Below are positions 10,136 through 21,359 of a stretch of DNA of 64,000 bases, one piece after another. Within the stretch, counting starts at the first letter, position 1; every line of letters starts with the position of its first letter. The DNA is from Glycine soja (taxonomy: Eukaryota > Streptophyta > Magnoliopsida > Fabales > Fabaceae). A program made the position numbers and the translations under genes. The stretch spans positions 9,538,648 through 9,602,647 of the forward strand of contig NC_041004.1 in the NCBI RefSeq assembly GCF_004193775.1, given 5' to 3'. The notes beneath the pieces are model-generated. The model saw nothing but the letters and a program-made list of their open reading frames with translations, did not search any database and was not told the DNA's origin.

Positions 10136-12747
10136 ATGACGCGGTCAACGCTTCCACCCTCATCTCCGATCTCCCTCTTCGTGTCGCTCATGTGCGTTGC
10201 TTTCGCGTGCGCCACATCGTTGAACAAAATTGAGCACTGCGAGTTGGATTGTGCAAGTTCCACGGTGGAGGGGCTGAACGTGGTTGGTGACTGCGAACCC
10301 AAGTGTTCTCAGGAGTTGAAGATTCCGACCCAAATTGAAAAAGAAGGGCAAGACGCGATCAAAGAGTATTTGGATACCGTTTTCAGCAACGCGCTCTTTG
10401 GCGGTGGTTCAATTGAAACAGGGCAGAATAAGGAAACACAAATTGAGGACAAGGGTGCGTAAATATGTAATTCTCGATTTTTTTTTGTTAACTTTGCCTA
10501 AATTTTTTAAGAGATGTTAATTTTATTTCTAACTTAGTTTTAATTTGTTTGAGTTTAATGTCTACGTGCAATTATTATTGATCCATTGAAAAATCATGCT
10601 AGATATAATTTTTAAGGTATTTATTATATATGACTGATTATAATTGAATGATAAAATCTTCCTAAAAAAAGAGAAATTACTTATACAATAAAATATCTAA
10701 CTAAGAGTAAAAAAAGAGAAAAAAATAAGATAAATTTAAATTTAATATATAATAAATGATAGGAGAAAGGAGAAAGATAAATATAAAATATAATGTATAA
10801 ATTATTATATGTGTATCAATACTTTTAAAATATATATATAAAATATTATATTAATGATGATAATGTAAAAATTACCTTACATTTATCTAATTTTGAAAAG
10901 ATGATTACCACGTGCACAATTCATGTATTATTTACTCTTTATATAATTTTTTAAATTTAGAAAAATGATGCTTGTAAAACAAACCAATTGTTGCACCTGT
11001 GGCATGTAAGAGTTATTGTTTTAGTCATTTTTTTATTGTTATATAAAAGATAAAATAAAATAAAATAATTTAAAATTTTAAATATACAATAATGTAAAAT
11101 ACAGAAAAATACAAATTTGCTATTATTTTAAATAAAGAGAAATATAAAGAGAGATGTAATAAATGATACCATGGAGGAGAGAAATAAACACAACAAATAT
11201 GTTATATAAATTATTGTGTGTATCTCATATCTCTTAAATTTAATTAGAATATACCATGAACGTAAAATTTATTTACACCATAATCAAACCAAAGATTGAG
11301 TTATTGATTGTTGTAATCATTATTTTCAAAATTGTGTGTTAATTAATTATTTGTTACTTAACTCTGCAATAATTTTTAATTTACATTGATAAAATAAGAA
11401 AATTAAAATCTAACTTTCTTTATTAAAAGATGTAGAAAAGAAAGAAACGAGAGTGTGAAAATAAGATGTGAAATAACTGAAAGATACAATAAGAGAAAAA
11501 ATTATCTATAAAATGGTATTATAAAGATGTGTGTATTTACTTTTAAATGTTTAATTGCTTTGTTTAATTATGTTGTTTGAACGTAGGTGAGAAGAATGTG
11601 GATGCAGATAAATCAGCTTATACAGCGCCCAAAGAGCCTGGGGTAGAACATAAGCTGGCAATTCCAAGCCATATAGAAGAACAAGGGGAAGACGCGATCA
11701 AAGAGTATTTGGATAACCTATTCAGCAACGCACTTTTTGGCACTGATTCAACTCAAACAGGGCATAATCAGGAAGCACGTCCAGACCGCTATTCTGTCGA
11801 ACCTGACAGCAAAACACAAATTAAGCACGAGGGTAATCTTTGATTCTTGAATATTTTGTTAGCATGCAAATTTCATGGACATGGTTGGTGTCTTTATTTT
11901 AGGACTAAATATGATCTCAGTTCGTTTTTTTTCCCCTAAATATGATTCATTTTGATTTTAATTCTTCAATAAATAAAATGTTAGTTTTAGTCTTCATAAT
12001 TTTTTTAAAATATTTTATATTATCATATAGAGATGATATATAATATGTATTTGGACGTCATATAAATTATTTTGAGATGATATCTAATGTAACATGTTTA
12101 GATGCATATGATATCAACAAGTAATAATAGGGACCATTTCAAATATTTTTACGAAATTATAAGAATTAAAATCAACATAAAAAATCTGAGGGGATTATAT
12201 TAAAATCAAAACTAGTTATAATTGTAGAAACTAAAAACAAAATAAAACATTTTTTCTCAAATATTTTTGTATTGCTTGTTTTATAATTAAATGATTTAAA
12301 AAACATAGAAAAGAAGCGTGAGTATAAAGGCCAAAAGAAAGTGTAAAATGGTATGATGAAAAATATATGTATAAATAATATAATTTACTTTGTTGATTGC
12401 TTAGCATATGTTGTGTAGGTGAGAGTATGAATGCACAAAAATCATCTTATAAACTTCCCAAAGAGCCAGGGGAAGAACAATTGTTAGATGGTGATCTTGC
12501 AGTCAACGTTGACCTTGAGATTGTGGGCGATGGAGAGTATGTTCTTAAGATCAAGAGGGTAAATCCAAGTTTAACCAATCATGATGAAGTAGAAAGGGCT
12601 AAGCATATGGCTCAAAACGGAGCCATGTTGTTACATTACGGAGAGATTCTTCAAGACATGGGAGAGAAACTGATTTCTCAGTCCCAAGCATCACTTTACT
12701 CAGTATTTAAAATCCCTACACCTCCCAAATTGAAGTCTGATCAATGA
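10136..12747 (+). CDS. Predicted secreted cysteine-hairpin protein with duplicated exon modules, three exons, 297 aa
   Basis: The model joins 10136-10454, 11587-11832 and 12419-12747. Both introns are phase 1 with GT/AG ends, and each junction is G|GTGAG. Residues 1-26 form a signal peptide (hydrophobic ISLFVSLMCVAFACA), so the product probably enters the secretory pathway. Residues 35-57 carry C-x3-C-x13-C-x3-C, the spacing of alpha-hairpinin helical hairpins. Residues 62-107 (exon 1) and 130-189 (exon 2) are duplicates sharing DAIKEYLD and FSNALFG. The starts of exons 2 and 3 are also duplicates sharing KEPG. Exon 3 adds a unique C-terminal region (LAVNVDLEIVGDGEYVLKIK, then HMAQNGAMLLHYGEILQDMG). 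No stop or frameshift breaks the model. I do not recognise the family. Host defence or seed peptide roles are possible from the hairpin spacing but are only inference. Confidence 0.75.
10318..11832 (+). repeat. Intragenic segmental duplication (exon module plus intron 3' end)
   Basis: 10350-10454 and 11690-11832 share long identical runs such as GACGCGATCAAAGAGTATTT. The 3' ends of intron 1 (11500-11586) and intron 2 (12340-12418) are also similar (AAAATGGTAT... TTGATTGCTT...GTAG). Exon-intron units were therefore copied in tandem, not only exons. Confidence 0.75.
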
Positions 12748-13522
12748 TCATAATCCATAACTAAGTATCTTCCCCGTGTTATTTTGTATTAGTTTGAGAT
12801 TCTTTTTAATCCCCTCTTTCCATGAATTAATGTTTGTTGAGAAGTATTGCATCATTACATGAAAATATTTAGGATGGAAAACGTAGATTTTAGTAGTTGT
12901 CATAAAAATTTGATATGTACACCCAGATTGGATCTCGACTTTTTATGGACCCAAGACGAAAATATAATATTTTTGTTTAATATTTTATAAAAACTTATGA
13001 CTTTTAACTAATTTTTTAAAAATTTAATATTTTTTTTTACGAATAAGAGTTGGGTGTTACTTTGGGTATCCACCATTTTTGCTGGGACACTCAACATCCT
13101 TAGTGAAATGACTAAATTACTCTTGAGTCATTTTAATATATAAAGGAATAGTGACTCATCCGTAGGAGTCACTCTCTTTCTCTTATGTGCCACTTTACTT
13201 ATGTTTCGTCCTCTTTCTCTTCTGCTTCGTCTTTTTCCTCTTCTTACCATTGTTCCTCTGTTTCTTCTTTCTTCTTTGATTTTTTTTCTTCTTCTTATGC
13301 ACATTGTTGCTTCCTCTGTCGCACGCTGTTGTTGCTTCATCTTCTTCGTTGCTGCTGGGTGTTGGTTGCTGGTTGCTGGTTGCTGCTTGGTGTTCGTTGC
13401 TGCTTTGTCTTGCTAGTTGCATGATGTTGAACCCAATTCCTACAGTGATGAATAAAAGTGCAATTAAATTTCTAGGGAGTTATACATTTGTGTATTAACC
13501 ATGAACCAGAATAGATCCCACG
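12748..13522. other. Downstream spacer with low-complexity tracts
   Basis: 12748-12870 is a plausible 3' untranslated region of the preceding gene. 13150-13171 contains a small perfect hairpin, GTGACTC...GAGTCAC. 13190-13415 is T/C-rich, then a GTTGCTG repeat (13355-13395). Several overlapping open frames on both strands here are low-complexity and are not called as genes. Confidence 0.6.
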
Positions 13523-13527
13523 CCACT

Positions 13528-14066
13528 TGATAAGAATCTTGAAACTGGCCAAATACAGGCTAAAGGCCCAAGTGAAGAAGGACGAAGGCCCAAGTGGAGA
13601 AGGACAAAGCCCCCGAGTGGAGAAGGATGAAGGCCCAAGTGAAAAAGGATGAAGGCCCAGAGGCAGAGACACTATCAAAACTATTAATTGTTGCTGAAGG
13701 CCCAAACTAATTTGAAGGCCCAAGTTAAATATATTTTTTAGTTATAATTTTTATTTTGGCCCAAACTGTTTAGAAGGCCCATGTCTATTTTATCTTTTTG
13801 TTCAGATACACTATAAGTATTGGTTTTTGTTTTCAATAAAAAAAAAACTTTTGGCATTTTCATAAAATTTGGTGAGAGCTTCTCTCTAGGTTCCTTGTTG
13901 AACCAATCTTAGACTTATCAAGGAAATCCTTGTGGCGTCTACCCTGACTTATCTTTCTTCACCGGAAGTGGCGTCTACCATAACTTATCTTCCTTTACTG
14001 GAAGTGACGTCATCCAAAACTCCATAGCTTGTATCAAACGATCTGCTCCTAGTCAGGTTCATATCA
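13528..14066 (+). repeat. 5' LTR (539 bp)
   Basis: It contains short tandem AAGGCCCAAGTG(G/A)AGAAGGA units at 13560-13665, more than in the 3' LTR, which explains most of the length difference. A TATA-like CTATAAGTA lies at 13811-13819 and AATAAA-like sequence about 13836. Confidence 0.93.
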
Positions 14067-14068
14067 TC

Positions 14069-14085
14069 TGGTATCAGAGCTTTGG
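14069..14085 (+). other. Primer-binding site (tRNA-iMet)
   Basis: TGGTATCAGAGCTTTGG, two bases after the LTR. A perfect match to the usual plant initiator-Met primer site. Confidence 0.95.
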
Positions 14086-14199
14086 CTCTTGATACAGGTT
14101 CTATCCTATCCTATTATTTTTCTTTGTAATTTGTCCAGGTTCGTGTTTTGTCAGTGCTCTGTTATTTGTTTTCATGTTTACGTCTTGTTGCATTCTTGT

Positions 14200-14380
14200 T
14201 TGTGTCTTTGTTTCGTTCTTGTTCTTGTTCTTGTTCTTGTCACATTTTTTGTTCTTGTTCTTGTTTCTTGTGTCTTTCAAACTTTGTGTCAAAAAAAAAA
14301 ATTGTTTGAGTTTTGTTTCAAGTAAAACAAAAGTTGCAGAAATTAAAAAAAAAAGAAAGAAAGAAAGAAAGAAAGTGGGT
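14200..14380. repeat. Microsatellites (GTTCTT)n and (AAAG)n in the element leader
   Basis: TTCTTG hexamer runs at 14215-14270 and AAAG tetramers at 14352-14375. The open frames across them are low-complexity products. Confidence 0.9.
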
Positions 14381-14554
14381 GTTTGATCTTTGAACATGAA
14401 ATTGAGGCAGTTAGAGGCTTTTTTTTTTTTTTTACAGAAAATCATGTACCAAATCCCCTTATCTGGATTCTCCTTTGAATTCTAAGCGTTTTGATATATA
14501 GTGGGCCTCAAACAGACAACCGTAGCAAAAGTTACGAGCATTTGAAGTTTACTG

Positions 14555-14755
14555 GTCATATCTGTTATCCTATCTGTTATTATATCTGTTATCCAAATTA
14601 AATCTAATTTGTTATCCAAATCCAATCTAATATGTTATCCAAATCAAATCTAATATATTATCCAAATCAAATCTAATCTTTTATCCAAATCAAATCCAAT
14701 ATGTTATCCAAATCAAGTCCAAGTTGTTATCCCAAATCAAATATGTTACTTAGTC
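14555..14755. repeat. About 24-bp minisatellite
   Basis: Around seven imperfect copies of a unit like TGTTATCCAAATCAAATCTA plus four bases, in the untranslated leader between the primer site and gag. Confidence 0.9.
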
Positions 14756-14997
14756 TGTGATAATTATATTGTCTTTCCTTTTATTTTATATTACCTTGTG
14801 TGTCTAATTTGGTCCATCCAGGAATTTAAGAGGGAACACGAGTGGTAAAAGGCAAGAGGGAATACATTACACAAAAGCCTATATTGAGAGCATCAAACAT
14901 GAGTGAACTACCATCAAAGAGAGAAACATGTGAGTAGAGTGTGGTGAGGTCCTGAATCTTTTTTTTAATTTACTGCAAAATTCTTTGTTCCTTAATC

Positions 14998-15540
14998 ATG
15001 GTAGGAGCTGGTGACATTGGTGGTGTATATCATCAACTGGATGGATTTCAGCGCTTATTACTGGGCGCGATGACTACACAAATGCAACGTTTGTTGAAAC
15101 GTAACAATGAAGAGCTCTACAAGCGAATAGAAGGACTAGAGCACCAAATGAATCCAAATGCTAGGAGACCTTATGGTGGCAACTGAAGGGTCAATGATGG
15201 ATTGAACCGAATAGAGGGGCAAGATAGAATTGAGGGAGTAAAACTCAATGTATCCTCTTTTAAAGGCAGGAGTGACCCAGACACCTACCTTACCTGGGAG
15301 ATGAAGATTCAGCATGCATTCTCCTACAATGATTATCCGGAAGAGAAGAAGGTGAAGTTAGCAGCAGCTACATTCTCAGACTATGCCCTTGTTTGGTGGA
15401 AGAAAAATCAAAGAGAGATGAAGAGAGAAGAAGGGCGGGAGATAGATACATGGACTGAGATGAGAAGGGTTATGCGAAAGAGGTATGTTCCAACTAGCTA
15501 CAGTAGAACCATGCGACAGAAACTCCAGAGGTTATCCTAG
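14998..15540 (+). pseudogene. gag: gag N-terminus and capsid, interrupted by stops
   Basis: ATG at 14998 opens MVGAGDIGGVYHQLDGF. A TGA stop at 15184 interrupts, and the same product resumes as GVKLNVSSFKGRSDPDTYLT, then EEKKVKL and YALVWWKK, the gypsy capsid core, and ends at a TAG at 15538. The part that would follow, with the zinc knuckle, is deleted. In an intact element it forms the particle shell. Confidence 0.85.
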
Positions 15541-15546
15541 GGAAGT

Positions 15547-16205
15547 TTGATTGTTGAGGACAAGGAGATGGAGATGGCACTAGTGAGGGCCAACATAGAA
15601 GAGGACACCAAAGCAGTGCATGATGGCTTCACCAACAAGATTTCTTTCCAGCACCATGACCAGAAAATTATTCATAAACCTCTATCCCTCAGAGAAGTGT
15701 GTGATGACCAAATCAGAAGGATAGAAAAGAGAGAACAAGAGAGAGACAATAGTGAGGCACCACAGAGGAATAAAAAAAGGAAGAGTGATACACTTGAGAG
15801 ATGGAGTGATACACAAGAGAGAGAGAGTGATAATTTTAATCAGTTAACTATTTATGTTTCTCCTAGTGTTCAACCCTTATTGCAGGAATTTAAAGATGTC
15901 TTTCCCAAGGAGATTCTTCATGGACTGTCACCTTCAAAAAGCATAGAACATCAAGTTGATCTCCTTCCAAAAGCTTCATTGCCTAACAGGCCAACTTACA
16001 ACAGCAAGCCCCAAGAGACTCAGCATAAGGATGCACAGGCCAAAGTTGAGTATGTGAAAAGATTGTATGACCAAGTGAAGGTGCAAATTGCAAAGAAGAA
16101 TGAAAGTTATGCCAAACAAGCCAACAAGAAAAGGAAGGAAGTGGTACTTGAACCCGGTGATGATCCAGGACATTTGAGGGCAAATGTTTTCCAAGAAGGA
16201 GGGAA
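15547..16205 (+). pseudogene. pol: Deletion-fused remnant: post-protease linker, RT start and integrase C-terminus
   Basis: One open frame joins three distant parts of pol. AVHDGFTNKISFQHHD to LSLREVCDDQ is the linker after protease. LLQEFKDVFPKEILHGLSPS with SIEHQVDLLP is the block at the start of RT. After PTYNSKPQ it jumps to DAQAKVEYVKRLYDQVKVQI...KEVVLEPGD, the integrase C-terminal region. The frame then runs into the 3' LTR. Two large internal deletions removed all catalytic domains, yet left the frame open. Confidence 0.85.
16193..16205 (+). other. Polypurine tract
   Basis: AAGAAGGAGGGAA directly precedes the TG of the 3' LTR, the expected plus-strand priming site. Confidence 0.85.
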
Positions 16206-16651
16206 TGATGAGAATCCTGAAACTGACCAAATACAGGCTAAAGGCCCAAGTGGAGAAGGACAAAGCCCCCGAGTGGAGAAGGATGCAGGCGCAGAGGCAG
16301 AGACACTATCAAGACTATTAATTGTTGTTGAAGGCCCAAGTTAAATATTCTTTTTAGTTATAATTTTTATTTTGGCCCAAACTATTTAGAAGACCCATGT
16401 CTATTTTATCTTTTTGTTCAAATACACTATAAGTATTGGTTTTTGTTTTCAATAAAAAAAAAAAACTTTTGGCATTTTCATAAAATTTGGTGAGAGCTTC
16501 TCTCTGGGTTCCTTGTTGAACCAATCTCAGACTTATCAAGGTAATCCTTGTGGCGTCTACCCTAACTTATGTTCCTTCACTGGAAGTGGCATCATCCAAA
16601 AAAACTCTGCAGCCTATATCAAGCGATCCGCTCCTAGTCAGGATCACGTCA
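16206..16651 (+). repeat. 3' LTR (446 bp)
   Basis: Same ends as the 5' LTR but with fewer AAGGCCCAAGTGG units and scattered substitutions, so the insertion is not recent. It is directly followed by the second CCACT target-site copy. Confidence 0.93.
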
Positions 16652-16699
16652 CCACTGTTCTTATTCTTCATCTCCAACAAAAAAATGACATTTTTCTGG

Positions 16700-16840
16700 A
16701 GAAATCCCATATGGATTATGGTTCATATGGATCAATAATTCGTATGGGTTCATACGGATTGACAATCCGTATGAACCATACGAATTGACAATCTGTATGA
16801 ACCATACTGTATAACCAATACAGATTGTTGATCCGTATGA
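16700..16840. repeat. Cluster of CATACGGAT/ATCCGTATG palindromes (left)
   Basis: It includes a perfect 31-bp palindrome at 16747-16777 (15-base arms around one central base) and several imperfect relatives. The same motif recurs at 20722-20799, on the other side of the solo LTR, so both clusters probably belong to one older host element. Confidence 0.85.
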
Positions 16841-17460
16841 GTTTTATTTTGTTGTTGAATATTTTTTTCAATTTTTCTTCTTCTAAATTTTTTTTTAATT
16901 TTTTTTTGTCAATTATTATTTAAATTGTTTCGTAGTGTAATGTTGTTTTGTAATTGTCGCAACCTACCCTTTCGTGGGAGGGCGACGCCGGGCTCATGGG
17001 TGCGCCTTCCAAGAAAGGAAAATGCGCGGAGTCGCTACCAACGTTTATTCGAGGAAAACATCAGAAAATCAGAAATGTGTGGTCTACGAACTTTAAGTGT
17101 GAAAGGTTCGGGAGTTGTTTTTACGCATGGGGAAGGTATTAGTACCCCACGCGTCTGTCACAAGGGACGACAACCTTTAACCAAGTGTGCAATATCATGT
17201 CTTCGATTTGTTTTATTTTCCCATTTTTACGTTTTTATGTCTTTTTATACCTTTTGTATTTTTTTATCTTTTTGTGGTCAACAAGGGTATTTCCCTCACT
17301 CCTACCTATCCTCAATTGCGATGAGGAAATCAGACCTACTTAGTTCTTTGAGAACTAAACGTTGGTTAAGTTGTTTTGATCTTTTTCCGCAAGATCGATT
17401 TTAACCGCACAAAAGCTGTTTAAGGCGTTGGACCATTTAAACGATATTTTGATTCTTTTG

Positions 17461-17665
17461 AAAGGAGAGAAACGTTAAGGTGTTGGACCATTAATGATCT
17501 CTTTGTTTTTTAAAGGAGAGAAATGTTAAGGCGTTGGACCATTAACGATCTCTTATTTTTGAAAGGAGAGAAACGTTAAGGCATTGGACCATTAATAATC
17601 TCTTGGTTTTTGAAAGGAGAGAAATGTTAAGGCGTTGGACCATTAACGATCTCATGGGGTGGTCG
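17461..17665. repeat. About 51-bp tandem repeat inside the solo LTR, four copies
   Basis: Units start at 17461, 17512, 17562 and 17613 with AAAGGAGAGAAACGTTAAGG followed by CGTTGGACCATTAACGATCTC-like sequence. Confidence 0.9.
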
Positions 17666-18649
17666 ACAAAAGCGGGACTTTTGCTCTTACGTATCCTCAA
17701 TTGTGATGAGGAAATTAGACGTACTTAGTTCTTGGAAAAGCGGTAAAGTTACATGTTGATTTTATGCTTTTGAACGGTTCATGTTAACCGATAAAAGCAA
17801 AGAGGACTGTTTAAGGCATTGGACCTTAAAACGGTTTTTAGTGATTTTTTGCGGACAAAGCTTGATTTGTGAGTTGATTTTAGCCTTAGTTTCACTTTGG
17901 TTATTAGTCAATTCATTCAAGGAAACTTCCAAAGAAAAACGTCCGATTGATTTTTTTTTATTTTATTCAAAGATATTTTGATTATTTTTTATTATTTTTT
18001 TTAAAGATATTTTGATTATTTTATTATTATTTTACCTTTTTTTAGTTTAACCGTGGTTACAGTGTGAACGATCGGTTAGATTCTGCTTTAATAGTGATTA
18101 AATGAGATTACAATGCAAATGATCGATTGAAATTTATTTTATCATTTATTAGGCGGGATAACGACTTAAAAGATCTGTTAAAGGTCGTTAAAAATGAAAG
18201 AAAAGAAAACCGAAAGTGGATGAAATAAACATGAAAGCCAACAAAACAAGAAATGAATTGAAAGTCTTGGATTCGAAAACTTACCGGTTAAAGAACGAAG
18301 AACAACCGAAGAACGGATGAAGAATGGCGGAAAACCTTCCCGAATTTGCTCACGGAAACATCTCGGAAGCGTTACGGAAGCACCTCAGCTAGGATTTTCT
18401 TCACGGAAATAATTTTTTCACCCAAAATAGCTTAAATGCATAGCCAAGGGGGTTAGGGACCCTTTGGAACAGCCTCTCTTCACCTATTTATAGGAAAAGG
18501 GGGAGGAGGTTGTTGTCCAGCTCGCCTAGGCGAGTTGGACTCGCCTTGCTTCCTCCTTAAGTAACCCAAACACAGGTTAAAAAATGTTCAGAAAAATTTC
18601 TATTTACATCCCCATCTTGATAAGTTTACCTCCCTTTTTTTGTAATTTG

Positions 18650-18905
18650 CAGAAAAGTTACAAAAGCCTTACGGAAGCATATAGGACTTTATTTTCTTCT
18701 TTTACCTCTTCCCTTTCACCAATATCAAGTGAAATATGCTTACCCAAGGTCTTCGGAAATTTTACGGAAGTATTATGGAAGCCCCGGAAGCATATATGAC
18801 TTGATTTTCTTCTTTTTCCTCTTCCCTTTCACCAATATCAAGTGAAATATGTTTACCCAAGGTTTTCAGAAGTTTTTACAGAAGCATTACGGAAGCCCCG
18901 GAAAC
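18650..18905. repeat. Two-copy tandem duplication inside the solo LTR
   Basis: A unit of about 120 bp including TTCCCTTTCACCAATATCAA and AGCCCCGGAAGCATAT is present twice, with a decayed third start. Confidence 0.75.
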
Positions 18906-19221
18906 CATTTTTCAACAAAACGTGGAGGATCTTGATAAGTTCACCCCCATTTTCACTAAGTACACCCCCTCTTGGTGTTTTTTTATTGATTTCTTTCCAA
19001 AACGTTGCGGAACTTAACGAATTACGCAACGATGCTAGTTTTTCTTTTCGGAATATTGCAAAACTTTACAGATTACACAACAATGCTCTTTTTGACTTCC
19101 AAAATGTTGCAAGACTTTACGAATTACATAACGATGGGTGTTAAACATTTTGAGGCGGTCAAGCGAAGGTCGCATGCCAACAAATAATGATCCCCGGATG
19201 AAATTAGGATATGACAGTAAT

Positions 19222-20700
19222 GTTAGTAAAATTTTATAATTTTTTTTATTTATATGTTTAGTATTGATTTTATTTATAAAAAATAGATTAGTTATTACTA
19301 AGACTAGATTAGATTGTTAAAATTAAGATTAGATTGGTGAAACAATTAATTTTTAATATTGTTATATTATATTTGTCTCACTTTTAAAAAAATTGAAATA
19401 AATATTTAAAAGATATTAAATTTGTTACTTATAAAAAATATTGAAATCATAATTAAAAATAATTTAAATTTTTTAGTTACAATAAATATTTAAATAAATT
19501 TTTTTAATAATTAAAATTTGTTATAAAATATTGAAACATAATTTTTAATTATACAATAAACTGTTAGTTATAAAAATTATAAAACCAAAATTTAAAATTT
19601 AAAATATGATAAGATTTTTAGCTTATGATAATGAATGAAATCAAATTTAAAAATATATTTGATTTAGTTGTTATAAAAAATATTGAAATCAAAATTTAAA
19701 ATATGATAAGATTGTTAGTTTAAGATAATGATTGAAATCAATTTTAAAAATATATTTGATTTAGTAGTTATAAAAAATATTGAAACAAAAAATTTATTTA
19801 AAATATGATAAGATTGTTAGTTTAAGATAATGATTGAAATCAAATTTAAAAATATAGTAAATTTGCTAGTTATAAGAAATATGGAAACTAAAATTTAAAA
19901 TATGATAAAATTGTTAGTTTAAGGTAATGATTGAAATTAAATTTAAAAATATATTTGATTTTGTAGTTATAAAATATTGAAACCAAAATTTAGAATTTAG
20001 AATATGATAAGATTGTTAGTTTAAGATAATGATTGAAATCAAATTTTAAAATATATTAAATTTGTTAGTTATAAAAAATATGGAAACCAAAATTTAAAAT
20101 ATAATAAGATTGTTATTTAAGGTAATGATTGAAATTAAATTTAAAAATATATTTAATTTTATAGTTATAAAAAATATTGAAACCAAAATTTAAAATTTAA
20201 AATATGATAAGATTGTTAGTTTAAAAGAATGATTGAAATCAAATTTAAAAACATATTAAATTTATTGATATAAAAAATATTGAAACCAAATTTTAAGATT
20301 TAAAATTTATTTATTAATCCATATGTTTTAATTTTTTTAAATCATTTTTTAGAAATTTTTTATTCATTTAATTTATTTACAAATTTTGATAATTAAACAA
20401 ATTTGATATTTAATTGAATGATGTATTTAGATTTTTTTTTTTATAACAATTGATAATTAAATAAATTTGATATTTTTTTTACATCTATAAATACTTATTA
20501 AACCTATCATTTTTATTTATAATTTATATATGTAAACAAATTAATGATTATATAAAAAATAATCATGACAAAATTTATTATGTAAATTTACATATACATT
20601 AAATATAAATTAAAAATTTTAATATTATATATAGCAATACTATTTGTTTATAACATAATGTGTCTATTAGCTCATTTTGTTTGAGTGTTCTATTAATAAC
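19222..20700. other. AT-rich segment with tandem repeat, no gene
   Basis: Extremely A/T-rich. The central part is an array described separately. The remainder shows no coding or transposon terminus. Confidence 0.6.
19600..20300. repeat. AT-rich tandem repeat, about 100-bp period, seven units
   Basis: Units begin near 19607, 19705, 19806, 19901, 20004, 20103 and 20207 with TGATAAGATTGTTAGTTTAA, followed by GATAATGATTGAAATCAAAT and AAAAATATTGAAACC. Copies differ by small indels. Confidence 0.88.
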
Positions 20701-20721
20701 GCAGGTGATACATATGGGCCA

Positions 20722-20799
20722 CATACGGATTGGCTTGGCAATCCGTATGGTCATACGGATTGTTGATCCGTATGGTCATACGGATTGTTGATCCGTATG
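20722..20799. repeat. Three CATACGGAT...ATCCGTATG hairpins (right cluster)
   Basis: Arms at 20722/20741, 20752/20766 and 20777/20791 are perfect 9-mers. The last two have the loop TGTTG and form a tandem pair. Confidence 0.9.
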
Positions 20800-21355
20800 T
20801 GCATACCATTTCTTTGCTTACCTCTCCTTCTCTGACGATGAAGACCAACTAAAAATTGTCATATACTTCTAACAAAGGCACGTATACCACCTTTGAGAAT
20901 AAATATGCTACTAAACCGCCCTGAATGGAAACAAGTTACACTAAGTAAAGAAAATTTTGCAAAAAAAAAATAGCGCTGAATTTATAACAAAAAATATCAG
21001 GTATTTTCGGCATTTTGAAAAATTGCTTGGATGCCCCAAGCAAATTTTATAAGAGTTTGACAAATACAGACATAAGAAAGCCCAGCATCAACATGGTTCA
21101 GGAAGCAGACAAACTCGGGTGCCCACTGTGAGAATGAATAATCAAAAGCTTTGGTTTTTCCTTTTAACCAGAACTAGCTGTCTTTTGTAATCGTCTTCAC
21201 TATTGGTCGTTAATGAAAAACCACTAAATATATTTTTATTTAATTATTTTATTTAATTACTCAATTTATAATAAGTATATTTATTTACGTTTGTAATATT
21301 ATCTATTATTAAATAAGAATAAATAAAATAAATTAATAATATTATTTAATATATA
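20800..21355. other. Unassigned sequence
   Basis: 20880-21150 has less extreme composition (for example CCCAGCATCAACATGGTTCA) and could be an old gene or element remnant, but no frame or motif is recognised. After 21190 it returns to AT-rich spacer. Confidence 0.4.
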
Positions 21356-21359
21356 GTTA

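Larger units (their letters stand above)
13528..16651 (+). mobile_element. Complete but internally deleted Ty3/gypsy LTR retrotransposon, TSD CCACT
   Basis: LTRs are at 13528-14066 and 16206-16651. Both begin TGAT(A/G)AGAATC and end ...TCA, and the element is flanked by CCACT at 13523-13527 and 16652-16656. A tRNA-iMet primer site follows the 5' LTR and a polypurine tract precedes the 3' LTR. The interior keeps the gag start, the pre-RT linker, the first RT block and the integrase C-terminus, but lacks the knuckle, protease, RT core, RNase H and integrase core. It cannot move unaided. Structure and both target-site copies are clear. Confidence 0.95.
16955..19216. mobile_element. Solo LTR, 2262 bp, TSD GTAAT
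   Basis: It begins TGTCGCAACC and ends ATATGACA, so the termini are TGTC...GACA. GTAAT flanks both ends (16950-16954 and 19217-19221). There is no primer site, gag or pol inside, so it is read as a solo LTR left by recombination between two LTRs. A TATA-like CTATTTATAG lies at 18484-18493. The great length suggests a Tat/Ogre-type gypsy, but the family is not proven. The open frames inside carry no recognisable domain. Confidence 0.85.

Noticed and set aside
13128..13498. Several overlapping ORFs on both strands (Lys/Arg-rich or hydrophobic)
   Set aside because: They arise from T/C-rich and GTTGCTG repeat sequence; no conserved motif and no neighbouring support.
14089..14445. ORFs rich in Phe/Val/Leu or Lys/Asn across the gypsy leader
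   Set aside because: Encoded by GTTCTT and AAAG microsatellites in the untranslated leader.
16925..17404. 159-codon ORF at the start of the solo LTR
   Set aside because: It crosses the LTR boundary and target-site copy, and shows no domain. Better explained as chance within the LTR.
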